DNA of 64,000 bases from Trabulsiella odontotermitis (GTDB taxonomy: Bacteria > Pseudomonadota > Gammaproteobacteria > Enterobacterales > Enterobacteriaceae). The DNA lies in NCBI RefSeq assembly GCF_030053895.1, contig NZ_CP125781.1, positions 2,666,001 through 2,730,000 on the forward strand. Direction: 5' to 3'. This document shows positions 1 to 6,920 of the stretch, in pieces. Positions within the stretch are counted from its first letter, which is position 1. Every line of letters starts with the position of its first letter. The notes beneath the pieces are model-generated. The model did no database searches, was not told the DNA's origin, and saw only the letters and a program-made list of their open reading frames with translations. A program made the translations under genes and the position numbers.

Positions 1-869
1 TGTACCCATAAATACTGTTCAGGTGCGCGCAAAATTTCCCGCTCGATCACTTTATTCATGTAGCACGCGGCGGCCAGTTCGTCATCCACCGGGTAGTCAT
101 CCATCGCTTTGCTGATATAGAGGCGATAGCCCTGCTTACAGGGTTTGCGCACCATGGTGATGGTCAGCAGCGCGGAGCCGGACAGCTTCGACAGCACATA
201 AGTGCCATTCGTCGTGGCGGCGTCAGGCACAGAGAAAAACGGCGCGAAGACGCTCCCTTTGCGACCATAATCCTGATCCGGAGCGAACCAGACCGCTTCA
301 CCGGATTTCAGCGCCTGCACCAGGCCGCGAAGATTACGCCGGTCAATCATCGCCTTGTTCGAACGCAGACGCCCTTTCGTCTGTACCCATTCCATCAACG
401 GACTGTTGTGCTGGCGATAGGTGGCCATCATTGGGCGACAAAGCCCCATCACACGGCCGCCCAGCTCCAGTGACATAAAATGAATACCGACCACCATCAC
501 TCCTTTCCCGGCACCGAGCGCGCGAGTCAGGTTGTCGTATCCCTCAACGTCGAACCATTTCTTCACCCGGGCATCGCTCCAGAACCAGGCCATGCCGGTC
601 TCGATAAGCCCCATGCCAAGTGAATGGAAATTCTGCTCCAGCAAACGCTCCCGCGCCGCCGTGCTCATTTCCGGAAAACAAAGTTCGATATTTCTGTCAG
701 CAATGTGCGCCCGGCGTTTCAGAAAGCGACGAGACGCCGTTCCCATTGTTGAGCCAAGAAATGAGAGTACCGGATAGGGAAGCTGGACAAGGAGCCAGAG
801 AATACCAAGACCAAACCAGGTGAACCAGTAACGGGGATGGAGTAGCGATCGATCAAATGCAACGGACAT
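1..869 (-). CDS. lpxP: LpxP/LpxL-type lipid A acyltransferase, 3' end outside window
   Basis: A Kdo-lipid IVA late acyltransferase of the HtrB/LpxL/LpxP family, a membrane-anchored enzyme that transfers an acyl chain to lipid A at the inner membrane. 289 codons are visible; the C-terminus runs off the left edge. The start is the ATG whose complement is at 867-869. The N-terminus has the hydrophobic WFTWFGLGILWLLVQLPYPV anchor. The HX4E catalytic motif lies in GIHFMSLELGG, and WFAPDQDYGRKGS follows. As I recall the families it is closer to cold-induced LpxP than to LpxL. In E. coli lpxP is not in this neighbourhood, so this may be a relocated or additional copy. The family is sure; the LpxP assignment is fairly sure. 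Confidence 0.85.
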   Translation of the reverse strand, partial: MSVAFDRSLLHPRYWFTWFGLGILWLLVQLPYPVLSFLGSTMGTASRRFLKRRAHIADRNIELCFPEMSTAARERLLEQNFHSLGMGLIETGMAWFWSDARVKKWFDVEGYDNLTRALGAGKGVMVVGIHFMSLELGGRVMGLCRPMMATYRQHNSPLMEWVQTKGRLRSNKAMIDRRNLRGLVQALKSGEAVWFAPDQDYGRKGSVFAPFFSVPDAATTNGTYVLSKLSGSALLTITMVRKPCKQGYRLYISKAMDDYPVDDELAAACYMNKVIEREILRAPEQYLWV

Positions 870-1425
870 AAAATTTTACCGTGAGCGTCAAAAAATTGGG
901 TAACGCGTAAGAAAAAAATGAGTCCGCTCATCAGTCTTTTATGCGATACGTATAGCGCAAGTGACAGTGAACCAGTTGATCATCCCAACGTCCCCATGAC
1001 AAGGTGGTGACCACACATAAAACCTGCAACTGAGGCTGTAGCTACGCTGCGCACAGCATGCGCCTTTTAAGGTGAAAATAACAGAGCGCGATTGTAATTT
1101 TCAGAAAACATTACGCAAGAATAAGTTGAGTCTTAAAACAAATTTTTTCAGAGCTTTCGTTCTTTCATGAAGTATAAAACGTTGCGCTGCTGAAATAGAC
1201 AAGTCAGTAAGATGTGATTTTCCCTGGGATATTATGTCGGGAAAAGTAACAGGTGCGCGAATATCTGTCATTTATCATTCTGGCATTGTCATGACCCGGC
1301 AGATTAGTGCCAGGAAAGCTCACCTTTTTGCAAAGAGAGTAAACACCGTCACTTTGCGATAGAATGAGCGCATCATCACAATGAATCTTATGCTTAACCG
1401 CATGAAAATTAAGGAGTCATGACGA
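870..1425. other. 556-bp divergent intergenic region
   Basis: This gap separates the lpxP-like gene (-) from the glycosyltransferase-like gene (+), so it must hold both promoters. It is AT-rich around 1080-1200. I see no convincing small gene, RNA or known operator in it. The only clear element is the AAGGAG ribosome binding site at 1411-1416. Confidence 0.5.
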
Positions 1426-2352
1426 GTGTTGTTCAAAAAGCTAAACAAGCAATACCGGCATATCACCGCGCGTCATAACATTGACTGGGCATCGGATGCG
1501 CCACAGGAAGGGACCCCTGTCAGCAGTATCATCATCCCTACCGTGGGTGAAGATTTTATTGAAGAGGCGCTGCTCAGCGCAAAATTCGCCTCACTAAACG
1601 CCGCCACGGCGAAAGAAATCGTCATCGTTACCGATCAACCTGTTGAGAAATTTAGCGACCTGCCTGCCAATACGCGGGTTGTCCGTTTAGAGATTAGCGT
1701 TCCGAATCCGAACCACAAATATGCGCAAATCTATAAAAGCAGAATGCTCAAGATTCAGGCGCCTTTGCAGGCTTCACCGGATTCAACTGGCGTGTTAATG
1801 ATTGACTCCGACCTCAATTTATTACGCGACCCGGCTTACAGGGTCAAAGAGGGGCGTCTTTACTCTTGTTTCAGAAAGGGAAGAATGGGCGCAAAATTCG
1901 AAAATGGACGTTATAAAAACGTCCCGGCCTATTATGCGTCAACGATTCGTCCCTCGCTGGAAGATCATGTGAACAGCACCTTCCTTGCCGCGACATATTC
2001 CACTTTCCAGCGGCTGTGTCCACTGTGGCTCAACCTGTTCAACGATACCTGGGAAATGATCCCGGACGATCAGCCGCCGACGGATCAACCACCGCTCGCT
2101 GCCGCGCTGGATTTACTGGATTTTATCACCGTGAATCTGGGTGACTGGACGAACTGGCCGGTGTCTAAAAAAATCGGTGGAACACCGTCCATTATCCCGA
2201 AAGAGGTGATTGGCGCTCATGGCGGCTTCCCGCTGTCAGAATGGCAGAAATATCTGGAATCTCCGGATGCGCCATTACTCTTCAAAGGGCAGGATTATAC
2301 CCGCAAAGTGCGCTATCTGAGCGATGCGGAAAAGCAGGAACAGGCACGCTAA
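1426..2352 (+). CDS. glycosyltransferase-like protein with DxD motif
   Basis: A 308-residue protein that I do not recognise by name. It looks like a GT-A fold transferase. An N-terminal strand SSIIIPTVGEDFIEEALLSA is followed by EIVIVTDQ, and a metal/nucleotide-sugar type motif (MIDSDLNLLRDP, about residue 125) completes the pattern. No signal peptide or membrane segment is visible, so it is probably cytoplasmic. The start is GTG at 1426: AAGGAG at 1411-1416 lies 9 nt upstream, and the in-frame ATG at 1402 is closed by a stop at 1420-1422. It is transcribed away from the lpxP-like gene, so a role in LPS or envelope sugar modification is possible but unproven. Donor and acceptor are unknown. 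Confidence 0.7.
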   Translation: MLFKKLNKQYRHITARHNIDWASDAPQEGTPVSSIIIPTVGEDFIEEALLSAKFASLNAATAKEIVIVTDQPVEKFSDLPANTRVVRLEISVPNPNHKYAQIYKSRMLKIQAPLQASPDSTGVLMIDSDLNLLRDPAYRVKEGRLYSCFRKGRMGAKFENGRYKNVPAYYASTIRPSLEDHVNSTFLAATYSTFQRLCPLWLNLFNDTWEMIPDDQPPTDQPPLAAALDLLDFITVNLGDWTNWPVSKKIGGTPSIIPKEVIGAHGGFPLSEWQKYLESPDAPLLFKGQDYTRKVRYLSDAEKQEQAR

Positions 2353-2545
2353 TCCCGTACGACCGCCAGCTTCTGGTATTGTTACCAGAGGCTGTGCGCG
2401 AATGGATGCGGCAGGACACCGGAGGAAAGGAAGCTGAAGATGTCGCAAACGCCGGTTCAGTTTCAACCGATTTCTGCGCCTGGCGCGCTGTAACATGCAC
2501 CGTCGGATCTATAAGAAATCCAGGTAAAAACCTAATCGAGTCTGT

Positions 2546-3190
2546 TTAGTTCATACTTACTGAGAATGCAACAACTACCAGAAAAGCTATATATAAAACA
2601 GATTGAGTAAATACAGCAATTGATTGATAAACAATTGAATGCACTGCTTTTTTATTTCCACCTTCATTAGGCTCATCCGCATGCTTTAATACTTTATGCA
2701 GATAACTCCTGAGAAATTTTGAAGGAAATAAACCCACATAACCATCAATGATTTTCTTGAAATTTGGTTCAAATTTGCTTTCATACCCTGTCTTTTCAGC
2801 AATATCATCCCTTTTCTGGCATGCTTCATCATATTCTTGTTGTTTAACTTTCATCAATTCCACAGCACGTAATGACAGTTTTGCTGCCCCTTCAACACCT
2901 ATGGAGTATATTTTCGCCACTACACCACACAAAGAAGAAAGCGCCAGCAATATCACTGCAAGCTTGAACCCTCCTTTGCCAATATAGGGTATTATTTTAT
3001 CCAGATTAGCTATTATTATTGAAGCAGTTGCACCTGTTCCAACAAGTAACCACATGCTGAATTTGTCTATAACATAAGTTGCTTCAATTGTTGCCTGACT
3101 CATGCTATCCAGCATACCTCTTTGAAAATTACTATGAATTAACGAATCCCACTGTTCCATGCCTGTATGTGATTCATTTTGTTGTTCCAT
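2546..3190 (-). CDS. hypothetical membrane protein (3 predicted TM segments)
   Basis: A 214-residue protein of unknown function. A soluble N-terminus of about 50 residues is followed by two adjacent hydrophobic segments (WLLVGTGATASIIIANL and LAVILLALSSLCGVVAKIYS). Next comes a charged, coiled-coil-like stretch rich in K, E and D (about residues 105-160) and a C-terminal hydrophobic segment (VLYIAFLVVVAFSVS). I chose the internal ATG at 3190 over the longer frame to 3235 because GAGAGGGG lies just upstream of it. Codon use is AT-rich compared with the downstream backbone, which suggests horizontal transfer, probably as cargo of the adjacent prophage remnant. The architecture resembles many small phage-exclusion or effector membrane proteins, but no family is recognisable. 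Confidence 0.6.
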   Translation of the reverse strand: MEQQNESHTGMEQWDSLIHSNFQRGMLDSMSQATIEATYVIDKFSMWLLVGTGATASIIIANLDKIIPYIGKGGFKLAVILLALSSLCGVVAKIYSIGVEGAAKLSLRAVELMKVKQQEYDEACQKRDDIAEKTGYESKFEPNFKKIIDGYVGLFPSKFLRSYLHKVLKHADEPNEGGNKKAVHSIVYQSIAVFTQSVLYIAFLVVVAFSVSMN

Positions 3191-3441
3191 TTTGCCCCTC
3201 TCTTTATTCTTGATAAAACATAAAAATATTGACACGAGCTGAGGAAATCAGAATACCTTGTTGTATACCATGGCGATAGCATTTCCAGCGTTGAATAAGC
3301 AATTCCTCTGCTAAGTGCTTTCAAACCCATCCCAGCACTATGAGTTGCGGCAGCGCTTTGTTCGAAAGATTTTGCATCGGTTCCAAGTCCGGCAGACATT
3401 AGACAAAAACCCGCAGATGACGGGTCTTTGGGGTTGTCAGC

Positions 3442-3858
3442 TTAGAATGTAGATAGGGTTACATATATCTGGTCATCGCCCTGCTCCTCTATCCCAATTT
3501 TGACAGAGTTGCCATTATTGAGGATGGCATGTGCGCGATAGAAAACCTCACTAACCTTTTCGTCAATCTTTACAGACATACATTTAACGTCGCGAGAATT
3601 ATAATTTTCATTTATTATTTGCGTGACAATATCACAAGATGCCATTTCAAGTTGCTCGTTATAATCTTCTGTATATGTAACATACATGGAGAATACGAAT
3701 GTTAAAACCCAACACACAGCATAATATGGCTTCACCACTTTCCTGAGAATAAACAACCGTTGGATCAAGTACAGAGGTAAGAAGACTATTCCCAATAAAA
3801 TATTTGGTTTTTTGTAACCTGCCGACTCAACTACCGAGGCGTCATAATAAACCAGCAC
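3442..3858 (-). CDS. hypothetical membrane protein
   Basis: A 138-residue unrecognised protein. Two hydrophobic stretches near the N-terminus (ILLGIVFLPLYLIQRLFIL and YYAVCWVLTFVFSMYV) precede a soluble C-terminal half ending SVKIGIEEQGDDQIYVTLSTF. The only in-frame start is a GTG at 3858 with no good ribosome binding site. Open frame without an ATG continues to a stop about 15 codons upstream, so this may be an N-terminally truncated larger protein. It is AT-rich and flanked by prophage debris. It could be a moron gene; function is unknown and whether it is expressed is uncertain. Confidence 0.45.
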   Translation of the reverse strand: MLVYYDASVVESAGYKKPNILLGIVFLPLYLIQRLFILRKVVKPYYAVCWVLTFVFSMYVTYTEDYNEQLEMASCDIVTQIINENYNSRDVKCMSVKIDEKVSEVFYRAHAILNNGNSVKIGIEEQGDDQIYVTLSTF

Positions 3859-3906
3859 ACCGTGAGAAGTTCTGGTGGCGCTGCATGGTATACCTCAGAA
3901 ATAATG

Positions 3907-3922
3907 CTGCATATAAACACAG
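3907..3922 (+). promoter_or_regulatory. LexA (SOS) box without an intact downstream gene
   Basis: CTGCATATAAACACAG fits CTG-N10-CAG and matches most of the LexA consensus core. About 22 bp downstream an ATG at 3944-3946 opens a frame MKRLDARS that stops after eight codons. The box therefore probably belonged to a damage-inducible phage gene that is now truncated. The alternative is a very short SOS-induced peptide. Confidence 0.5.
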
Positions 3923-4240
3923 TGTTATTTCAAGAGATAATCAGTTAATGAAGAGACTGGATGCCAGAAGCTAACTCACTGGAAGATGGAAAATTCAGTT
4001 TTGGGGAAAATATGACCGAGGAAATGTCTTTGCCGACGCTAGCGCCTGCCTTGTTGAGAAATCGTTTAATAATAGTCCCATATCAAATTGGTAATTTAAC
4101 AGGACGTTGACAAAATCAAAAAACGTTTCGAAAATTTTACCTGTCTGGTCTTGTGTCAGACACGGCGCAGCACCGCGGGCCAGTATGTGCTGCATCACCC
4201 CCTCAATGGCGATGCTTATCAATACTCCATGATAATAGAT

Positions 4241-4363
4241 GTTGCGGTGCGGGGTGCCTCCCCGTGAGTCTTTGGACAGCTTCCATGACACGCGCTGCGG
4301 CCTACACTCTGATCTTGCACATCTGCTGGTTACGCCCCTACGCATAGTGGGATTCACCGCAAC
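4241..4363 (+). ncRNA. structured C4/CI-type antisense RNA, copy A
   Basis: A cloverleaf can be drawn directly. The outer stem pairs 4241-4249 (GTTGCGGTG) with 4355-4363 (CACCGCAAC). Hairpin one is CGGGG-TGCCT-CCCCG at 4250-4264. A distal hairpin is at 4335-4351 with one bulge. The copy at 5700-5821 has the same layout with different but still paired stem bases, and the TGCCT loop is conserved, which is strong evidence for a selected RNA fold. The CCTCC in the loop and arm is anti-Shine-Dalgarno-like. From memory this resembles the phage P1/P7 C4 and satellite P4 CI immunity RNAs. The fold is well supported; the family name is tentative. Transcript ends are unknown. Confidence 0.5.
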
Positions 4364-4488
4364 AGAAAGCACACGACATTTTCAACAGTGTGCTTTTGAT
4401 TGAGCACGGTCTACACAGAGACGACCATCGTACACAGCATTTTCCAATAAACCGAGCTCATTCAAAAGGCCCACTGATATTAAAACCA

Positions 4489-4553
4489 GAAAGTGCCTGC
4501 CCCCTCAACTTGTCTTCGCTGCTCTACTGACCCAACAAAAGGCAGGCACTTTC
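4489..4553. repeat. 13-bp perfect inverted repeat, terminator-like
   Basis: GAAAGTGCCTGCC at 4489-4501 is the exact reverse complement of 4541-4553, with a 39-nt loop. It lies just downstream (on the - strand) of the two tRNA remnants. A transcript end for a phage tRNA cassette is plausible, although there is no T-run and the loop is long. Confidence 0.45.
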
Positions 4554-4567
4554 GGCTTGTAATGCAC

Positions 4568-4641
4568 TGGCGCGATCAGTGGGAATCGAACCCCGCACCA
4601 CAACACCAGGGTTGTCGCTCTTCCGATGAGCTAGTGGCGGT
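4568..4641 (-). tRNA. degenerate phage-type tRNA (pseudo-tRNA)
   Basis: Read on the - strand, this has a good D-arm (AGCTCATCGGAAGAGCG), a 5-bp anticodon stem ACAAC/GTTGT, a T-loop GGTTCGATTCC and a 3' CCA. The anticodon loop is only six bases, the T-stem is mispaired beyond three pairs and the acceptor stem does not close, so it cannot be a functional tRNA. It follows another tRNA remnant two bases upstream, as in the tRNA cassettes of Stx-type lambdoid phages. The anticodon is not assignable. Confidence 0.45.
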
Positions 4642-4642
4642 T

Positions 4643-4716
4643 TGGTGGCCCCTGCTGGGTTGGAACAGGCGACCTGGTGGCTAAGAATCTGCCCTCTGCC
4701 CGCTCCGGGTAATCCC
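4643..4716 (-). tRNA. degenerate tRNA, ileZ-like 3' half
   Basis: The 3' part (CCCAGCAGGGGCCACCA at 4643-4659 on the - strand) matches the T-arm and acceptor end I remember for the phage-borne ileZ tRNA of Stx-type phages. The T-stem carries changes that break pairing, the anticodon arm does not fold, and the 5' acceptor strand is not complementary to the 3' one. This is a pseudogene. The 5' boundary is set by typical tRNA length only. Confidence 0.4.
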
Positions 4717-5004
4717 TTCATCGCTGGACAGAGAGCATATTTATTACCTACACAATTCATTAACTCACGACAACGATTCCAGGCATTAGCGCTTCGTTAG
4801 TGAACCCCGGCGATACTACGAACGGGAAATACCTTCGACAATAACAATACAGTAACAATTAGCGTCATCTGAACTCAACATGCCACTAACTGTAACAGAA
4901 AGAAATTTCGGCCATTCTCCCTATATAGACACACATCTGCGTTTTGACATATGCCTCTGAAACGATAAAAGCCGCTTAAGAGTAGTTTGAGTTGAATGCT
5001 GGCA

Positions 5005-5601
5005 TTACCAGACGCGATAAATCCTTCCCGTCTCGATACCTTCAACGCTTCGCTGGTATGCCAGCGCCACCCGGACTGCCGGTACGCTTTCAAATCCCGG
5101 GAAGTAAGGGCCATAGCTCTCTTCTGCTTCGGTAAGCATTGTCGGGCTTACTGCGTTAATGCGTAAGCCTGTCAGCTCATTTGCCACCGCGCGGATAAAG
5201 CCTTCCAGAGCAGCATTCACGGTGCTGGCATTCACGCCATCACGAATGGAGTGCTGTGCCAGAATGCCGGTAGTCAGTGTGAAGGATCCACCCGGGTTTA
5301 ACCATTCCTTACCAGCCATTACCAGCTGCACCTGCCCCATCAGTTTATCCTGCAATCCGGACAGAAACTGCGCGGGGGTCATGTCATTAAATAGCCCAAA
5401 GTGAACATTCCCGGTTGCCGCAACAATAGCATCCACACGCCCACTCTTTCTGAACATCGTGTTTATACTCTCCTCGTCCCTAAGGTCTACCTGCAGGTCT
5501 CCCTGGCTTTTACCCACGCTGATTACTTCATGTCGCTGTTTCATGTTCTCCACGATACCGCGTCCAACGGTACCGCTGGCACCAATAATCATCACTTTCA
5601 T
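5005..5601 (-). CDS. short-chain dehydrogenase-like protein, catalytic pair missing
   Basis: A 198-residue Rossmann protein. It opens MKVMIIGASGTVGRGI, with the dinucleotide-binding GxxGxxG, then VDLRDEES (acidic loop) and AIVAATGNVHFG (NAG-like region). Where classical members have the catalytic YxxxK it reads NASTVNAALEGFIRAVANEL, so tyrosine and lysine are absent. That is typical of a short SDR subgroup of uncertain activity. The length is intact and the frame is clean, so it is probably expressed. It lies between the two cloverleaf RNAs inside the prophage remnant, transcribed leftward, with GAGAAACACAA before the ATG as a weak ribosome site. The substrate is unknown. Confidence 0.75.
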   Translation of the reverse strand: MKVMIIGASGTVGRGIVENMKQRHEVISVGKSQGDLQVDLRDEESINTMFRKSGRVDAIVAATGNVHFGLFNDMTPAQFLSGLQDKLMGQVQLVMAGKEWLNPGGSFTLTTGILAQHSIRDGVNASTVNAALEGFIRAVANELTGLRINAVSPTMLTEAEESYGPYFPGFESVPAVRVALAYQRSVEGIETGRIYRVW

Positions 5602-5699
5602 TTGTGTTTCTCAGTTAAAGGGTTATCGCCACCAGCAGCTGAAATATGCTCCACCAGAAATGAGAAAGTCAGCGTCTTAACGTTGGCATGAATAAATAT

Positions 5700-5821
5700 C
5701 GTGGCGCCGGGTGCCTCCCGGTGAGCCTTTGGTCAGCAGCCATGACTCGCGCTGGGGATTTACCGTTCTGACAGGTGATCACTTGCTGATTACGCCCCTC
5801 CGCTTAGGGGGATTCGCCACG
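5700..5821 (+). ncRNA. structured C4/CI-type antisense RNA, copy B
   Basis: The outer stem is CGTGGCG (5700-5706) with CGCCACG (5815-5821). Hairpin one is CCGGG-TGCCT-CCCGG (5707-5721). The distal hairpin CCCCT-CCGCTT-AGGGG lies just before the closing stem. It has the same orientation and architecture as copy A about 1.46 kb upstream, with compensatory changes in the outer stem and first hairpin and an invariant TGCCT loop. Middle-region bases differ substantially, so the copies are old or came from two different elements. The same tentative C4/CI immunity-RNA interpretation applies. Confidence 0.5.
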
Positions 5822-5926
5822 GCGGTAGAAAATAACAACGCTAAGTGAAACAGATTTTAAATGAATTGAAGTCACACTTTATCGCCTTACCTGTCAGGGA
5901 ATAAAAAGTCCGAAACTGCCCCAGCC

Positions 5927-6175
5927 TTGATGATCGGGGAGGCGTTTTGTTCTGAACACATGAGCTCAAGAATAACTTGTATCCGCCAGAAAATAATTGG
6001 GATATTTTTCAGTGAATTTCCGCCCACGATTCACGTGATACAGAGCCTTTCTGGTCGGTTATATCGGGATGCATACGGCGAAGACTTCGCTCAGAAGCTA
6101 CCTGGCCACACCTCTGAAACCACCACAAAAATGTACCTTGATGAACGCGGTGAGAAAGCATATTTGATGCTCTGA
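5927..6175 (+). pseudogene. C-terminal remnant of a phage tyrosine integrase
   Basis: The last part of this 82-codon frame (TIHVIQSLSGRLYRDAYGED through HTSETTTKMYLDERG) aligns in memory with the catalytic C-terminus of lambda-type integrases. The box II histidine, the late GHTS histidine and the nucleophile tyrosine (KMYLDERG) remain. The box II arginine (HELR in lambda) is replaced by glutamine (HVIQ), and LLGH has become LPGH. The N-terminal arm-binding domain and first catalytic arginine are gone. The protein would be inactive. Its 3' end is about 130 bp from SdsR, so it marks one end of a decayed prophage. Confidence 0.7.
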
Positions 6176-6305
6176 TTTTCTGTAAAAGAAATGTTAAGGT
6201 GCTTTTTGTTGTGATATAAGTGAAAAAGACCGGAATACGGAAATTCGGACAAATTTCGGAAAATTTCGGATTTGCAATCGTAACCCATTGATAAATAAGA
6301 CAAAT

Positions 6306-6408
6306 AAAAAGAGACCGAATACGATTCCTGTATTCGGTCCAGGGAAATGGCTCTTGGGAGAGAGCCGTGCGCTAAAAGTTGGCATTAATGCAGGCTAAGT
6401 CGCCTTGC
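6306..6408 (-). ncRNA. sdsR: SdsR (RyeB) small RNA
   Basis: The - strand sequence begins GCAAGGCGACTTAGCC and ends in the terminator hairpin GACCGAATAC...GTATTCGGTC followed by TCTCTTTTT. This is the highly conserved sigma-S-dependent, Hfq-binding sRNA SdsR/RyeB (about 104 nt in E. coli), which represses targets such as mutS and tolC. Position next to yebY agrees. It is transcribed opposite to and within RyeA. The locus borders the prophage remnant, consistent with use as an attachment site. Confidence 0.9.
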
Positions 6409-6494
6409 CCTTTAAGAATAGATGACCGTGCCAGGTTTTCCAGTCTGCGACTAAAGTGGTCAGAAAATTGCGTCTGGTAAACGGTCCGGGAAAG

Positions 6495-6536
6495 AAAAAA
6501 CCGCACGTTTTCATGATGAAAGCCTGCGGTTTTTTA
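6495..6536. terminator. bidirectional intrinsic terminator (RyeA / yebY)
   Basis: AAAAAACCGCA at 6495-6505 pairs with TGCGGTTTTTT at 6525-6535 around an imperfect inner stem. A-runs and T-runs on both sides make it effective for the rightward sRNA and the leftward yebY operon. Confidence 0.8.
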
Positions 6537-6565
6537 TTGGAAAACAGCCAGATATTTTTTGTTAA

Positions 6566-6907
6566 CTAGCAGAGCGTTTGCGCACGTTCAATAAACGGCG
6601 CCAGACTCATTCTCTTGCCGGGCTGACCCGGTTCATCAACCCGAATAACGTCAATCGGCTGTCCGCTGGTTTTGCCTTCCGCTACCTGTTTTTCGGCAGC
6701 CTCGTTGAGCGGGTATTGCATTAGCGTACTGGGGTTAATGACAAACAGCGCATTGCCGGGACGGCAGGTCAACATCACCTCTTCCCGATTGAAAGCCCAC
6801 TTGTCTTTGCCCATTTCAAAACGGCTGACGGTAATCACCTGTGGAGCGGCAAGCGCTGCAGAGGAGGCCGCCATTAACAGTAAAGAGAGCGCAATTTTCT
6901 TCATCAT
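6566..6907 (-). CDS. yebY: YebY, secreted DUF2511 protein
   Basis: A 113-residue precursor with signal peptide MMKKIALSLLLMAASSAALA and mature APQVITVSRFEMGKDKWAFN, ending ERAQTLC. Length and sequence match E. coli YebY, a small periplasmic protein of the DUF2511 family whose biochemical role is not settled. It is linked with copper genes copC and copD. I chose ATG at 6907 rather than the longer frame to 7057 because this gives the signal peptide at the N-terminus. Two cysteines (LTCRPG and the C-terminal one) could form a disulfide. It is the third gene of a copC-copD-yebY operon, 13 bp after copD, and ends at a bidirectional terminator. Confidence 0.9.
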   Translation of the reverse strand: MMKKIALSLLLMAASSAALAAPQVITVSRFEMGKDKWAFNREEVMLTCRPGNALFVINPSTLMQYPLNEAAEKQVAEGKTSGQPIDVIRVDEPGQPGKRMSLAPFIERAQTLC

Positions 6908-6920
6908 TGTATCGTTCGTA

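Larger units (their letters stand above)
3900..6300. mobile_element. decayed prophage / satellite remnant next to SdsR
   Basis: Several independent fossils of a temperate phage or satellite lie together here. They are a LexA box with no intact gene behind it (3907-3922), two related cloverleaf RNAs of C4/CI type (4241-4363 and 5700-5821), two degenerate tandem tRNAs (4568-4716), and the C-terminal tail of a tyrosine integrase (5927-6175). The integrase end lies within 140 bp of the SdsR sRNA gene, which would fit integration at that sRNA locus. No structural, lysis or replication gene survives. Boundaries are approximate. The left edge may extend to 2546 if the two membrane proteins were cargo. 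Confidence 0.55.
6277..6536 (+). ncRNA. ryeA: RyeA (SraC) sRNA, antisense partner of SdsR
   Basis: In E. coli the pphA-yebY interval encodes RyeA on the strand opposite SdsR. The conserved SdsR complement and a strong downstream hairpin with T-run (6495-6536) are present here in the same place beside yebY. The 5' end is estimated, not seen. RyeA base-pairs with SdsR over its full length, and in E. coli the two titrate each other with growth phase. Confidence 0.55.

Noticed and set aside
2353..2545. Possible short gene after the glycosyltransferase-like gene
   Set aside because: Frames here overlap the end of the real gene in other phases and have no ribosome site or conserved content; treated as intergenic.
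3139..3399. 86-codon - strand frame overlapping the start of the 3-TM protein
   Set aside because: It overlaps the better-supported gene by 52 bp, has no recognisable domain, and its second half reads through that gene's leader. The N-terminal half looks like a fossil at most.
3995..4372. 125-codon - strand frame
   Set aside because: It spans the whole cloverleaf RNA copy A in antisense and has no recognisable protein features.
4493..4760. Short frames on both strands over the tRNA remnants
   Set aside because: The translated words are those expected from tRNA T-arm sequence; the tRNA interpretation explains them.
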